A stretch of DNA of 64,000 nucleotides from Pseudomonas frederiksbergensis (GTDB lineage Bacteria; Pseudomonadota; Gammaproteobacteria; Pseudomonadales; Pseudomonadaceae): positions 1 to 64,000 of the forward strand of contig NZ_MOBP01000023.1 of NCBI RefSeq assembly GCF_003732665.1, read 5' to 3'. Below, piece after piece: positions 8,891 through 16,966 of this stretch. A program made the position numbers and the translations under genes. The stretch's first letter is position 1; each line of letters begins with the position of its first letter. The notes beneath the pieces are model-generated. The model saw only the letters and a program-made list of their open reading frames with translations, was not told the origin of the DNA and did no database searches.

Positions 8891-9670
8891 TTGCTTATCG
8901 AGTCCCGTCGTCGCGCTTATTTGACCGCCATGCAGGTGGTCAACTGGCTGCCGCGCACCGAATTGCCCTTTGCCGCGCCCTCGCGGCCAGAACTGCTGGA
9001 AGCGCCCGAACCGTTGGTCGCCGCCCCGGTGGTGCAGGCGATCGTGGCCGAGGCGCCGGTGGAACCGGTGGTCAAACCCGCCGAGCGGGTGAAAATCGAG
9101 GTGCCACGGCCATCGCTGGCCAGCACGCGCACCAATGCCAAGGTCGAAGAAGAAGCGGCGCCGGTGGTGGCCAAGGCACCGGTCGTGCCGCCGCCGCGCT
9201 TTGCCCTGCAATTGTTGCGGGCCGGGCGTTGCCTGCTGCTGGTGGAGTTACCCACAGGCGAACCGTTCCAGACTCGCGATCCCGCGTACATGTTGCTCAA
9301 GGACATGCTGCGCGCCGCCGGTCTGCCGGACAGCCCGCAGATCGTCGGCGAGCCGGTGCGCTGGCCGTTGCTGGTCCGCGGCACCATGGACCAGGGGCCG
9401 GAAGCGGCGCGGGATTTCGTCCAGGGCTTTCTCTCGGCCCGGCTCGAAGACGCACCCTGCGTGTGCCTGTGGCTGATCGGTCTGCCGGCGGTGCGGTTTG
9501 CCGGCGAGGCGAACGCCGAATCCTTCAACCGTGAACTCCAGGTCGAAGGCCTGGGCTCGGTCTGGGCCCTGCCGGGCCTGGAATTATTAATGGAAGAGCC
9601 ACAGCGTAAGGCTGATGTCTGGCAAGCCATGCGTCGGCTGATGGCGCGTTGGAAAGAATCGAATGAGTGA
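8891..9670 (+). CDS. holD: Probable DNA polymerase III psi subunit (cryptic pseudomonad HolD)
   Basis: A 259-aa protein that I do not recognise by motif alone. It lies immediately upstream of and overlapping rimI by 8 bases, as holD does in E. coli, and the P. aeruginosa gene in this position (PA4679) was, to my knowledge, identified biochemically as a highly divergent psi subunit. The layout fits: a short N-terminal peptide, a Pro/Ala/Val-rich linker from about residue 30 to 100, then a folded C-terminal domain with FALQLLRAGRCLLLVELPTG. The start is probably TTG at 8891; the next ATG (8930) would drop 13 residues that look conserved (ESRRRAYL). Psi would link the clamp loader to SSB through chi. 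Confidence 0.65.
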   Translation: MLIESRRRAYLTAMQVVNWLPRTELPFAAPSRPELLEAPEPLVAAPVVQAIVAEAPVEPVVKPAERVKIEVPRPSLASTRTNAKVEEEAAPVVAKAPVVPPPRFALQLLRAGRCLLLVELPTGEPFQTRDPAYMLLKDMLRAAGLPDSPQIVGEPVRWPLLVRGTMDQGPEAARDFVQGFLSARLEDAPCVCLWLIGLPAVRFAGEANAESFNRELQVEGLGSVWALPGLELLMEEPQRKADVWQAMRRLMARWKESNE

Positions 9671-10115
9671 CGCTGTATCGTTCCGCCCGATGACCGAGGC
9701 GGACATGGACGCTGTACTGAAGATCGAATACGCGGCCTATAGCCACCCCTGGACCCGCGGGATTTTTCTCGATGGCTTGGGCAAGTACCAGATTTGGCTG
9801 ATGTTCGAAGGCTCGCAACAGGTCGGCCACGGTGTGGTGCAGATCATTCTGGATGAAGCGCACCTGCTGAACATCACCGTCAAACCGGAAAACCAGGGCC
9901 GAGGCCTGGGTTTGACGTTGCTGGAGCATTTGATGTCGCGGGCATATGACGCCAAGGCGCGGGAGTGCTTTCTGGAAGTGCGCGACAGCAACCGTGGTGC
10001 GTTCAAGTTGTATGAGCGGTATGGGTTTAACGAGATTGGGCGGCGCCGGGATTATTATCCGGCGGTGGGTGGGCGCGAAGACGCGGTGGTCATGGCCTGT
10101 ACCCTGGTGGATTGA
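9663..10115 (+). CDS. rimI: RimI, ribosomal protein S18 N-alpha-acetyltransferase
   Basis: A 150-aa GNAT enzyme that acetylates the N-terminal alanine of ribosomal protein S18. The acetyl-CoA-binding motif A is visible as LLNITVKPENQGRGLGLTLL (residues about 68-87), followed by LEVRDSNRGAFKLYERYGF, which matches RimI's motif B. Length agrees with E. coli RimI (148 aa). The ATG at 9663 lies inside the end of the preceding holD-like gene (8-base overlap), indicating coupled translation. A REP pair follows 14 bases after the stop. Confidence 0.93.
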   Translation: MSDAVSFRPMTEADMDAVLKIEYAAYSHPWTRGIFLDGLGKYQIWLMFEGSQQVGHGVVQIILDEAHLLNITVKPENQGRGLGLTLLEHLMSRAYDAKARECFLEVRDSNRGAFKLYERYGFNEIGRRRDYYPAVGGREDAVVMACTLVD

Positions 10116-10129
10116 GGGTTTTTAACAGC

Positions 10130-10211
10130 TTCGCGAGCAAGCCCGCTCCCACATTCGACCGCATTTCTCTGGTAGAAACCGGTCACGTGTGGGAGCGGGC
10201 TTGCTCGCGAA
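10130..10211. repeat. REP inverted pair (BIME)
   Basis: Arms of about 25 bases with the TTCGCGAGCAAGCCCGCTCC core face each other across a loop of about 30 bases, between convergent rimI and the acidic-protein gene. Confidence 0.9.
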
Positions 10212-10234
10212 GGCGGCCTCTCAGGCGCTACAGC

Positions 10235-10639
10235 TCAACGCTTCCCATCCAACGGATCGCGCCGCGCCAACTCCGCCTCATCCAACCCATTCCCGCCGCC
10301 AATATCGTCTTCATCGACATTGCTCAAATCCCAATCAGCCGGATCGACTTCGCCCGCTTCCTGGGCATCCCGCGCACCGTCTTCCAGAATCAGCGTTTCC
10401 GGGCTCATGTCATCGTCGGTAGACTCGTGGTCATCGGTCGAGGCCCCGGTCATGCCAGCTTCGCGCACGCGCCCCTTGGGCATCAGGCGTTCGCGTTCGT
10501 TTTCCGGCAGTTCGTCACCGATTTTCGCGCTGGGTTCTTCTTCGTTAAAGTCCAGTTCGTGCATCGAACCCATACGGTCTTCGTTGTCATCGATGGGCTC
10601 GGGTTGCACCGCATCGTACGGACGTCGTGATTCAGTCAT
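10235..10639 (-). CDS. Small acidic, probably disordered conserved protein
   Basis: A 134-aa protein with a clear GAGGAATT ribosome-binding site before ATG 10639. It is dominated by Asp, Glu, Gly, Ser and Pro with very few aromatic residues, no hydrophobic segment and no Cys, so it is probably intrinsically disordered and cytosolic. Repeated acidic patches (EPIDDNEDR, NVDEDDIGG) and Arg-rich ends are the only recognisable features. Its position between rimI and the carbonic anhydrase gene is conserved in pseudomonads as far as I recall (PA4677 region). I cannot assign a function. Confidence 0.75.
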   Translation of the reverse strand: MTESRRPYDAVQPEPIDDNEDRMGSMHELDFNEEEPSAKIGDELPENERERLMPKGRVREAGMTGASTDDHESTDDDMSPETLILEDGARDAQEAGEVDPADWDLSNVDEDDIGGGNGLDEAELARRDPLDGKR

Positions 10640-10791
10640 GGCAATTCCTCATACTGTGGGCCTTACTAGGGTGGACCCACTGTACTCCTGAGAATTCCGC
10701 CGGCCTGGAAGACCGGCTATCTGCATCACGGGCGTGACCCCGACGGGCGGTCGTCTGTCAAAGTTGCGCATCATTCTTGAGGCTTCCTTGC

Positions 10792-11436
10792 ATGAACGAA
10801 TTACAAGATCTGATTGATAACAACGAGCGTTGGGCTGACGCGATCACCAAAGAAGATCCTGACTTCTTCGCCAAACTGGCGCGCCAGCAAACCCCTGAAT
10901 ACCTGTGGATCGGTTGTTCCGACGCGCGGGTGCCGGCGAACGAGATCGTGGGCATGCTGCCCGGCGACCTGTTTGTGCACCGTAACGTGGCCAACGTGGT
11001 GCTGCACACCGACCTCAATTGCCTGTCGGTGATTCAGTACGCGGTGGATGTACTCAAGGTCAAACACATTCTGGTCACCGGCCACTACGGTTGTGGCGGT
11101 GTGCGGGCGTCGATGCAGGACCGTCAGTTGGGCCTGATCGATGGCTGGCTGCGCTCGATTCGTGATCTCTATTATGAAAAGCGTGAAGAGCTGGCCCAGT
11201 TGCCCACCGAAGAAGAGCGGGTCGACCGCCTCTGTGAGCTGAACGTGATCCAGCAAGTGGCCAACGTCGGCCACACCAGCATTGTGCAAAACGCCTGGCA
11301 TCGCGGGCAGAGCCTGTCGATCCACGGTTGCATCTATGGCATCAAGGACGGTCGCTGGAAAAGCCTGAACGCGACCATCAGCGGCTTCGAGCAACTGCCG
11401 CCGCAGTATCGCCTGCGTCCGGTCGGGGCGATGTAA
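10792..11436 (+). CDS. can: Beta-class carbonic anhydrase
   Basis: A 214-aa zinc enzyme interconverting CO2 and bicarbonate. The zinc ligands and catalytic dyad are all present at the same numbers as E. coli Can: Cys42, Asp44, Arg46 (CSDAR), His98 and Cys101 (GHYGCGG). ATG 10792 is chosen because GAGG lies about nine bases upstream; an in-frame TTG 15 bases earlier lacks that spacing. The gene is monocistronic and ends in a strong bidirectional hairpin. It corresponds to PA4676 by position. Confidence 0.96.
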   Translation: MNELQDLIDNNERWADAITKEDPDFFAKLARQQTPEYLWIGCSDARVPANEIVGMLPGDLFVHRNVANVVLHTDLNCLSVIQYAVDVLKVKHILVTGHYGCGGVRASMQDRQLGLIDGWLRSIRDLYYEKREELAQLPTEEERVDRLCELNVIQQVANVGHTSIVQNAWHRGQSLSIHGCIYGIKDGRWKSLNATISGFEQLPPQYRLRPVGAM

Positions 11437-11446
11437 CCCCTGAGCT

Positions 11447-11484
11447 AAAGGCCCTTTGCGCAACTCACGCAAAGGGCCTTTATC
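11447..11484. terminator. Bidirectional terminator after can
   Basis: A perfect 14-bp stem (AAAGGCCCTTTGCG with its complement) encloses a 7-base loop, between convergent can and the minus-strand exported-protein gene. Confidence 0.85.
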
Positions 11485-11487
11485 GTT

Positions 11488-12660
11488 TCAGAGATGCGGT
11501 GCAGGGACTGCGGGCGCCGGGGCCGGGGCTTGCAGTTGTTGCAGCTGCGACTTGACCGGTGGCGTGGCGCACTTGGCTGCGGCGTCGGCCGGTGTCAGGT
11601 TGCGGATCGAGGTGTAGAACAGCTCGCAGGTTTTTTCTTTCTGGGTCACTTGCCAGGTCTGGGTGCAGCTTTTGAGCTGCGCCGCTGGATCGCTGCCCGG
11701 CTTGCTGCCCATCCCCGCCTGCCAGCACGCGGCGCTCAAATCCTGGCCCATAACGGTGAGGCCGGCGGCATCAGCCTTGGCCTGGGCATCGGGACCGGTG
11801 TAGCTGGCCGGATCTGCGGCGTACCAGATGTAGCTCGGATGGTTGGAACCCAGCACCGGCACCTTCACCCCGGCGCTCGGGCTGATCGTTGCCAGACCCA
11901 GCACCCCCACCGTTACGCCGTATTGCGCCTTGATCCAGTTACGCACCGGCGCACCGAACGCGACCATCGGCAACGCGGCGCCTTTGCCGTTCTGGCTGAC
12001 TTCCTTGACCATGGTGGTCTGGTAGTCCTTGAAGTAGTCGTAGACCCCTTCCAGATCCTTGCCGGCGCTGGACGGCGCGGCGATTGGCGCGATGTCGATG
12101 ATGGTCTGGTAGGCCGGCGTCTGTGCGGCCGGAATGCCGTTGTCGACCAGCAGCGTGGCCCAACGATCGGTGGTGGCCGATTCCAGGTAGTCTTGGGCCT
12201 GGGTCAGGGAGTAATCCGGCGGGAAGTGCAGCAGTTCGACACTTTTGCGGTTTTCCAGGGCCATGCCCAACGGCAGGAACAGATACCAGCTATAAGCCCA
12301 TTTGCCATCAATGTTGAGCTTTTTCGCGCCGTTGTAGGCCAGATCCCCGGCATCCAGCAGCGCCGCCAGGGGTTTGTCATAACCCTTGGGCACGCCGGTG
12401 ATTTCGGCGTAGAGCTGATGGTTGTCAGTTTTTACCCGGACTTTTGCGGCGCTGTAACCGTCGCGCTGCACGCTCTGGGTCAGGTAATGCTCGACGGTTT
12501 GCTCCAGCGTCCAGTTGCGAAAGCAGATCACGTTGCAATTGTTGGGGTAAGCGAAAAGTCGGGTGACGCGCTCGGTGCTGCCCAGCTTGAGATCGACATC
12601 GGCGTGGGCGGCGGCACTCAGGGTGAGGGCGGCGAGGGTAAGTCCTGCGAGTTTGAACAT
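11488..12660 (-). CDS. Exported protein of unknown function
   Basis: A 390-aa protein with a clear Sec signal peptide (MFKLAGLTLAALTLSAAAHA, cleavage near residue 20) and AAGGAT upstream of ATG 12660; a longer in-frame start at 12789 would destroy the signal. The mature part is soluble, contains several Cys that could form disulfides (CNVICF near the N-terminus; C-terminal Cys spaced through the last 80 residues), and ends in a Pro/Ala-rich tail. No catalytic motif is recognised. It lies downstream of an AcpA-like phosphoesterase but is separated from it by a terminator, so it is likely transcribed on its own. Confidence 0.8.
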   Translation of the reverse strand: MFKLAGLTLAALTLSAAAHADVDLKLGSTERVTRLFAYPNNCNVICFRNWTLEQTVEHYLTQSVQRDGYSAAKVRVKTDNHQLYAEITGVPKGYDKPLAALLDAGDLAYNGAKKLNIDGKWAYSWYLFLPLGMALENRKSVELLHFPPDYSLTQAQDYLESATTDRWATLLVDNGIPAAQTPAYQTIIDIAPIAAPSSAGKDLEGVYDYFKDYQTTMVKEVSQNGKGAALPMVAFGAPVRNWIKAQYGVTVGVLGLATISPSAGVKVPVLGSNHPSYIWYAADPASYTGPDAQAKADAAGLTVMGQDLSAACWQAGMGSKPGSDPAAQLKSCTQTWQVTQKEKTCELFYTSIRNLTPADAAAKCATPPVKSQLQQLQAPAPAPAVPAPHL

Positions 12661-12748
12661 GCTCAGATCCTTTTCAGCGTGAGGGCCCTCGTAGGTGGGG
12701 GCGGTACATACTGAAACCAGTTGTGTCAGGCGGTCCAGTGTCCATACG

Positions 12749-12781
12749 AAAAATCGCAGCCAATGGCTGCGATTCTTTTTT
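12749..12781 (-). terminator. Terminator of the AcpA-like gene
   Basis: A 10-bp stem (AATCGCAGCC/GGCTGCGATT) has runs of A/T on both sides; read on the minus strand it is preceded by A6 and followed by T5, 13 bases after the acpA-like stop. Confidence 0.8.
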
Positions 12782-12793
12782 ATCCGCAATCAA

Positions 12794-14491
12794 TCAGGCC
12801 GGAAAATGCAGGGCGTTGGTCAAATCCCCCATCGGCTTCTGCCCCCGGGCAATCATCGCGTCATCGCGCAGCTTGATCCCGTCGAGGGTTTCCAACTGGA
12901 AGGTGCGGGTGATCAGGCGCAGGATCGAGGCCGTGTCGTAGACCGTGTGATCCACCGTGCCCTTGCGTGAAAACGGCGAAATCACCAGCGCCGGAATTCG
13001 TGTCCCCGGCCCCCAACGATCACCCTTGGGCGGCGCAACGTGGTCCCACCAGCCGCCGTTCTCGTCGACAGTGATGACCACCACCATGTTTTTCCATTGC
13101 GGACTTTGCTGCAGCACTTTCAGCGCGCGGACGATATGCCGGTCGCCCGACGCGATGTCGGCGTAACCGGCGTGCATGTTCAGGTTGCCCTGGGGCTTGT
13201 AGAAACTCACCGCTGGCAACTTGCCCGCTTCGGCATCCGCCAGGAATTTGTTGGTGCTCGACTCATCGCCCAAACCACCGTCGCGCAGACGCTTGGCCCG
13301 CTCGGCCGGGTTTTCCGGACCCTGGCGCTTGAAGTAGTTGAACGGCTGGTGGTGATACTGGAAGTTGGGGATTTTCGGGATGTTGCCCGAATCCTTGTAT
13401 TCATCGATCGTGGCTTGCCACGCGCCGCCGTACCAGGCCCAGTCGATGTTCTTCTTCGACAGCTTGTCGCCGATGTGTTCGTGGGTTTGCGGGACCAATA
13501 CGCTCGGTAGCGGCTTGGCGTAGTCCGGGCGCTCGGGATCGCGAATCCAGGTCGGCCAGTAGGGCGGCGCCATGGTGTTTACCGCGTAGCCATCGGGTGT
13601 CAGCAGACTCGGGCCGAACTGCGGCGGGCCAGTCATGGCACTGGCGGGCGAGGCGTCCAGTGGCTTTAGGCGGTTATCGGTCGGGTCATCGCTTTGCAGC
13701 GTGGCGATGTTGGGCTTGGCGATTGAGTTGGCGGCATCCGGGTAAAACGGCACCTGGGCGCTGATCAGGTATTGATGGTTCAGGTACGAACCGCCGAAAG
13801 CGCCCTGGAAGAAGTTGTCACAGAGCACGAACTCCTGGGCCACATCCCACAGGCGCAGGGAATAGCGAGTCTGGGTGTAATGACCCATGGTCAAACCACC
13901 GGAATCGGCCCAAGCGACAAAGCCGTCATTCTTGCCACCGTTGATCTGCATCTGGTTCTGATAGAACACATGCCACAGATCCCGGGTCACCAGGCTCAGC
14001 GGCAAGTCTTCACCTTGCGGGCCTTTGAGGGCGTAGGGCGCGTTGGGCAGGTGTTCCTGGAATTGCGTGCCGGCGGGGTAGATCACGCCATCGAGGGTCT
14101 GCGGGCCGACCTGGTTCAATCCGCCCCAGACCGGCGGCAAGGTCGCCAACACATTGCCGTCGCGATCCTTTTGCGCGTAGTCCTGGGGTTTGAGCGCCGA
14201 CAACGGTTTTTCGACCCCCGGGAAATCCGCAAACAGATTATTGAAGCTGCGGTTTTCGCCGTAGATCACCACGACATTCTTCACGTTTTCGTGCAGGGCT
14301 TTGTCCAGCTCGGTCGGCGTCAGTGGCCGCTCGACCGGTTTGCCGGCGTCATCGCCTTTGGTGCCGCAAGCACTCAGGGTTGCTCCGACACCCAATACCG
14401 CAACACCACCCAGGAAGCGGCGGCGACTGGTATCGACAGGTTGATCGGCGTCGGGGGAAGGGAGGTCGTTTCCGTCGTTTTCGTCGGCCAT
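12794..14491 (-). CDS. AcpA/phospholipase C-family phosphoesterase, probable Tat-exported lipoprotein
   Basis: A 565-aa phosphoesterase of the acid phosphatase/phospholipase C superfamily. The N-terminus has a twin-arginine signal (SRRRFLGG, residues 22-29) running into a lipobox LSAC with the lipidated Cys42, so it should be folded in the cytoplasm, exported by Tat and anchored as a lipoprotein. The family metal/nucleophile region is visible as VVVIYGENRSFNN near residue 70-80, and the C-terminal metal-binding segment as TVDENGGWWDHV with ISPFSRKG. AAAGGAATCG precedes ATG 14491; an upstream start at 14635 would bury the signal. The substrate cannot be told from sequence: acid phosphatase or phospholipase C are both possible. 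Confidence 0.87.
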   Translation of the reverse strand: MADENDGNDLPSPDADQPVDTSRRRFLGGVAVLGVGATLSACGTKGDDAGKPVERPLTPTELDKALHENVKNVVVIYGENRSFNNLFADFPGVEKPLSALKPQDYAQKDRDGNVLATLPPVWGGLNQVGPQTLDGVIYPAGTQFQEHLPNAPYALKGPQGEDLPLSLVTRDLWHVFYQNQMQINGGKNDGFVAWADSGGLTMGHYTQTRYSLRLWDVAQEFVLCDNFFQGAFGGSYLNHQYLISAQVPFYPDAANSIAKPNIATLQSDDPTDNRLKPLDASPASAMTGPPQFGPSLLTPDGYAVNTMAPPYWPTWIRDPERPDYAKPLPSVLVPQTHEHIGDKLSKKNIDWAWYGGAWQATIDEYKDSGNIPKIPNFQYHHQPFNYFKRQGPENPAERAKRLRDGGLGDESSTNKFLADAEAGKLPAVSFYKPQGNLNMHAGYADIASGDRHIVRALKVLQQSPQWKNMVVVITVDENGGWWDHVAPPKGDRWGPGTRIPALVISPFSRKGTVDHTVYDTASILRLITRTFQLETLDGIKLRDDAMIARGQKPMGDLTNALHFPA

Positions 14492-14685
14492 TTCGATTCC
14501 TTTTCGCGAAATTGTTGCAATGTGTTTCGGCGGGACGCTAGCAGCGCGATGTGACGGGGAGGTTACACGAGAGTTTCGGTTGGTTGGCACTGCGATGTCC
14601 GGCACGCATCTGTAACGGTGCGTGGTGTTTACCATCTTCAGGCACTGCTAGACTGGCGCGATACAGAACCTGGCAAAGGTGAATC

Positions 14686-14976
14686 ATGAAACCCTCCGCA
14701 GCTCTTGATCTAAAACGTGCAGCCGTGCGCGAGGTTGTCGGTCGATTCCGTACGTCCAACCCTCGTGTCTTCGGTTCGGCGCTGCTCGGAACGGATGAAG
14801 AGGGAAGTGATCTTGATTTGCTGGTCGATGCACTGCCCGGCGCCACACTTTTTGATCTCGGCGGACTTCAGGTCGAGCTTGAGGACTTGCTTGGCGTAAC
14901 AGTTGACCTGCTGACCCCCGGAGATCTTCCATTGAAGTTTCGTCAGCAGGTGCTTGAGCAGGCTCGGCCCGTATGA
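14686..14976 (+). CDS. mntA: MntA-type minimal nucleotidyltransferase (antitoxin)
   Basis: A 96-aa minimal nucleotidyltransferase with the GS-x10-DxD signature (GSALLGTDEEGSDLDLLV, residues about 31-48). MntA antitoxins of the HEPN-MNT systems AMPylate the toxin HepT on a Tyr in its active site. The gene overlaps the HepT reading frame by 4 bases (ATGA), the usual arrangement. The partner toxin is frameshifted here, so this antitoxin may have no active target. It sits alone between core genes, which suggests acquisition as a small module. Confidence 0.88.
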   Translation: MKPSAALDLKRAAVREVVGRFRTSNPRVFGSALLGTDEEGSDLDLLVDALPGATLFDLGGLQVELEDLLGVTVDLLTPGDLPLKFRQQVLEQARPV

Positions 14977-15310
14977 AAGAGAACCGTCTCGGTGATTACC
15001 TTGACCATATGCGCCAGGCGTCGGCCGATGCGCTGACTTTTGTCGAAGGACTGAGCAAGGAAGAGTTTTTCGACGACAAGCGTACTCAACAAGCCGTCAT
15101 CATGAGCCTCATTATCATTGGCGAGGCAGCGACCAAGATCATGGATCGCTACGGGGAGTTCGCTACGCAGAACACCCAAGTGCCATGGCGAAGCATGCGC
15201 GCAATCGCATTGCTCACGGCTACTTCGATATCAATCTTGATGTGGTGTGGGATACGGTTCAGGCAGCGTTGCCTGAGCTATTGAAGGTGTTACCTACCCA
15301 TCAGACGTGA
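14973..15310 (+). pseudogene. hepT: HepT (HEPN-domain) toxin, frameshifted before its active-site motif
   Basis: The readable frame starts at 14973 and matches HepT for about 76 residues (NRLGDYLDHMRQAS ... IIGEAATKIMDRYGEF ... VPWRSMR). It then goes out of frame and stops at 15284 after 103 aa. From about 15200 the family sequence continues in another frame as RNRIAHGYFDINLDVVWD and LPELLKVL, ending at the TGA 15308-15310. That out-of-frame part contains the catalytic/AMPylation motif Rx4HxY (R-NRIA-H-G-Y). The junction reads ATGCGCGCAAT; comparison with the family consensus SMRGMRNRIAH suggests a net loss of about 7 bases. The toxin should be inactive unless frameshifting or a sequencing error is involved. 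Confidence 0.85.
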
Positions 15311-15346
15311 CTGCACCCACTCTCCCGAGCAGGTGCAGTCCTCCGG

Positions 15347-16765
15347 TCAAGGCATCACCGGCGCCGTATAAACCAGCGTCGTCCCCAGCGCCCACAGCAG
15401 AAACAGCACCAGCGGCGTATGCACCAGCAACTGCACAAACGAAAACCCGATCAAGTCCCGCGCCTTCAATCCGAGTACGCCCAGCAGCGGCAGCATGTAG
15501 AAGGGGTTGATCAGGTTCGGCAGCGCTTCGGCGGCGTTGTAGATTTGCACCGCCCAGCCCAGGTGGTAGTTGAGGTCCGTGGCCACTTGCATGACGTACG
15601 GCGCTTCGATGATCCACTTGCCGCCGCCGGACGGGATGAAGAAGCCGAGAATCGCCGAGTACACGCCCATTAATAAAGCATAGGTGTCGTGGGAGGCGAT
15701 TTGGACGAAGAAGGTCGAGATGTGGTGGGCCAGGGTCTGGGCGTCGGTGCCTTTGACGGTGGTCATCAGCGCGGCAATTGAACCGTACAGCGGGAACTGG
15801 ATCAGCACGCCGGTGGTGGTCGGCACCGCCCGGGCCACGGCATCGAGGAAGCTGCGCGGGCGCCAGTGCAGCAGGGCGCCGAGCATCAGGAACAGAAAGT
15901 TGTAGGTGTTCAAACCGGAGATCGCGCTGATCGCCGGTTTGGTCGAGAACTCATGAAACAGCCAACCCGCCGCCAGCAGCACCAGCAAAATCGTCAGCAA
16001 CGGACTGTGCTCCAGCCATTCGCCGGGGCGGGTGCGCGGTTGCAGCGGTGGCAGGTTGAAACTCGGGTCGATGCCGCAGGCCTTGGCATCCCGGGCGGAA
16101 TTCGGGCCGGGCGCGGTGGCGTAGGCGATGATCAGCGAAACCACAATCAGCGCCAGCAACAGCACGCCGGACTGCCAGAGAAAGATCGTTTGAGTGAACG
16201 GAATGACGCCGGTGATCGACAGAATCGACGGCGGCAGGCTGGCGGGGTTGGCCTGCAACTGTGCGGCGGACGACGACAGGCCCAGCGCCCACACCGCGCC
16301 AAGGCCCAGATAAGCGGCGGCACCGGCGGCGCGGTAATCCATTTTCAGGTCGGTGCGGCGGGCGAGGGCACGCACCAGCAAGCCACCGAACACCAGTGAC
16401 AGCCCCCAGTTCAGCAGCGACGCAACCATCGAAATCAACGCGACCCAAGCCACCGCCGATCGACCGTTTTTCGGGATCCTTGCCAAGCGGTCAATCAGCT
16501 TCACGGCGGGCGGCGAACTGGCGACCACATAACCGCCAATCACCACGAACGCCATCTGCATGGTGAACGGAATCAAACTCCAGAACCCGTCACCGAACGC
16601 CATGGCAGCATCGGTGGGTTTGGCGCCCATGGCCATGGTCGCCAGGGCCACAATGATGACCGCCAGAGCGGCGAACACCCAGGAATCGGGGAACCAGCGT
16701 TCGGCAAAACTTGAGCAGCGCAGGGCAAAACGGGCATAGCGGCTATCGTCGATATCAGCGGCCAC
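15347..16765 (-). CDS. atoE: AtoE-family short-chain fatty acid transporter
   Basis: A 472-aa multi-pass membrane protein of the short-chain fatty acid uptake family (AtoE type), with about 12 hydrophobic segments and the family segments FGDGFWSLIPFTMQMAFVV and FIPSGGGKWIIEAP. GTG at 16765 is chosen as the start because GAGG is seven bases upstream; the ATG far upstream (16846) has no such site. No ato degradation genes are adjacent, so the transporter stands alone. It is divergent from the MHS transporter, sharing a 200-bp intergenic region. Confidence 0.88.
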   Translation of the reverse strand: MAADIDDSRYARFALRCSSFAERWFPDSWVFAALAVIIVALATMAMGAKPTDAAMAFGDGFWSLIPFTMQMAFVVIGGYVVASSPPAVKLIDRLARIPKNGRSAVAWVALISMVASLLNWGLSLVFGGLLVRALARRTDLKMDYRAAGAAAYLGLGAVWALGLSSSAAQLQANPASLPPSILSITGVIPFTQTIFLWQSGVLLLALIVVSLIIAYATAPGPNSARDAKACGIDPSFNLPPLQPRTRPGEWLEHSPLLTILLVLLAAGWLFHEFSTKPAISAISGLNTYNFLFLMLGALLHWRPRSFLDAVARAVPTTTGVLIQFPLYGSIAALMTTVKGTDAQTLAHHISTFFVQIASHDTYALLMGVYSAILGFFIPSGGGKWIIEAPYVMQVATDLNYHLGWAVQIYNAAEALPNLINPFYMLPLLGVLGLKARDLIGFSFVQLLVHTPLVLFLLWALGTTLVYTAPVMP

Positions 16766-16966
16766 GGGAGCACCTCGGATTTTTATGATTATTGTGATGT
16801 TTCGGGCCGCAAAGGCCCGTCTGGTCAGGTGCCAACAGTAAATCAATCCGCCTGTTTTTGTGACGCTGTTTTGTGGGAATCGGACTATGGTCTAACGGCT
16901 TGTCCACCGGCCCATTTGCGTAGACCATGGGCGCCTTGGTTTTTTGCCCGTGCCAGAGTTCTTTTC

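Noticed and set aside
15310..15341. Hairpin ACTGCACC/GGTGCAGT after hepT as terminator
   Set aside because: The arms pair but the loop is long and no T-run follows on either strand.
14573..15346. MntA-HepT block as a mobile island with attachment sites
   Set aside because: I see no flanking direct repeats, integrase or tRNA gene near it; simple acquisition and decay is enough to explain it.
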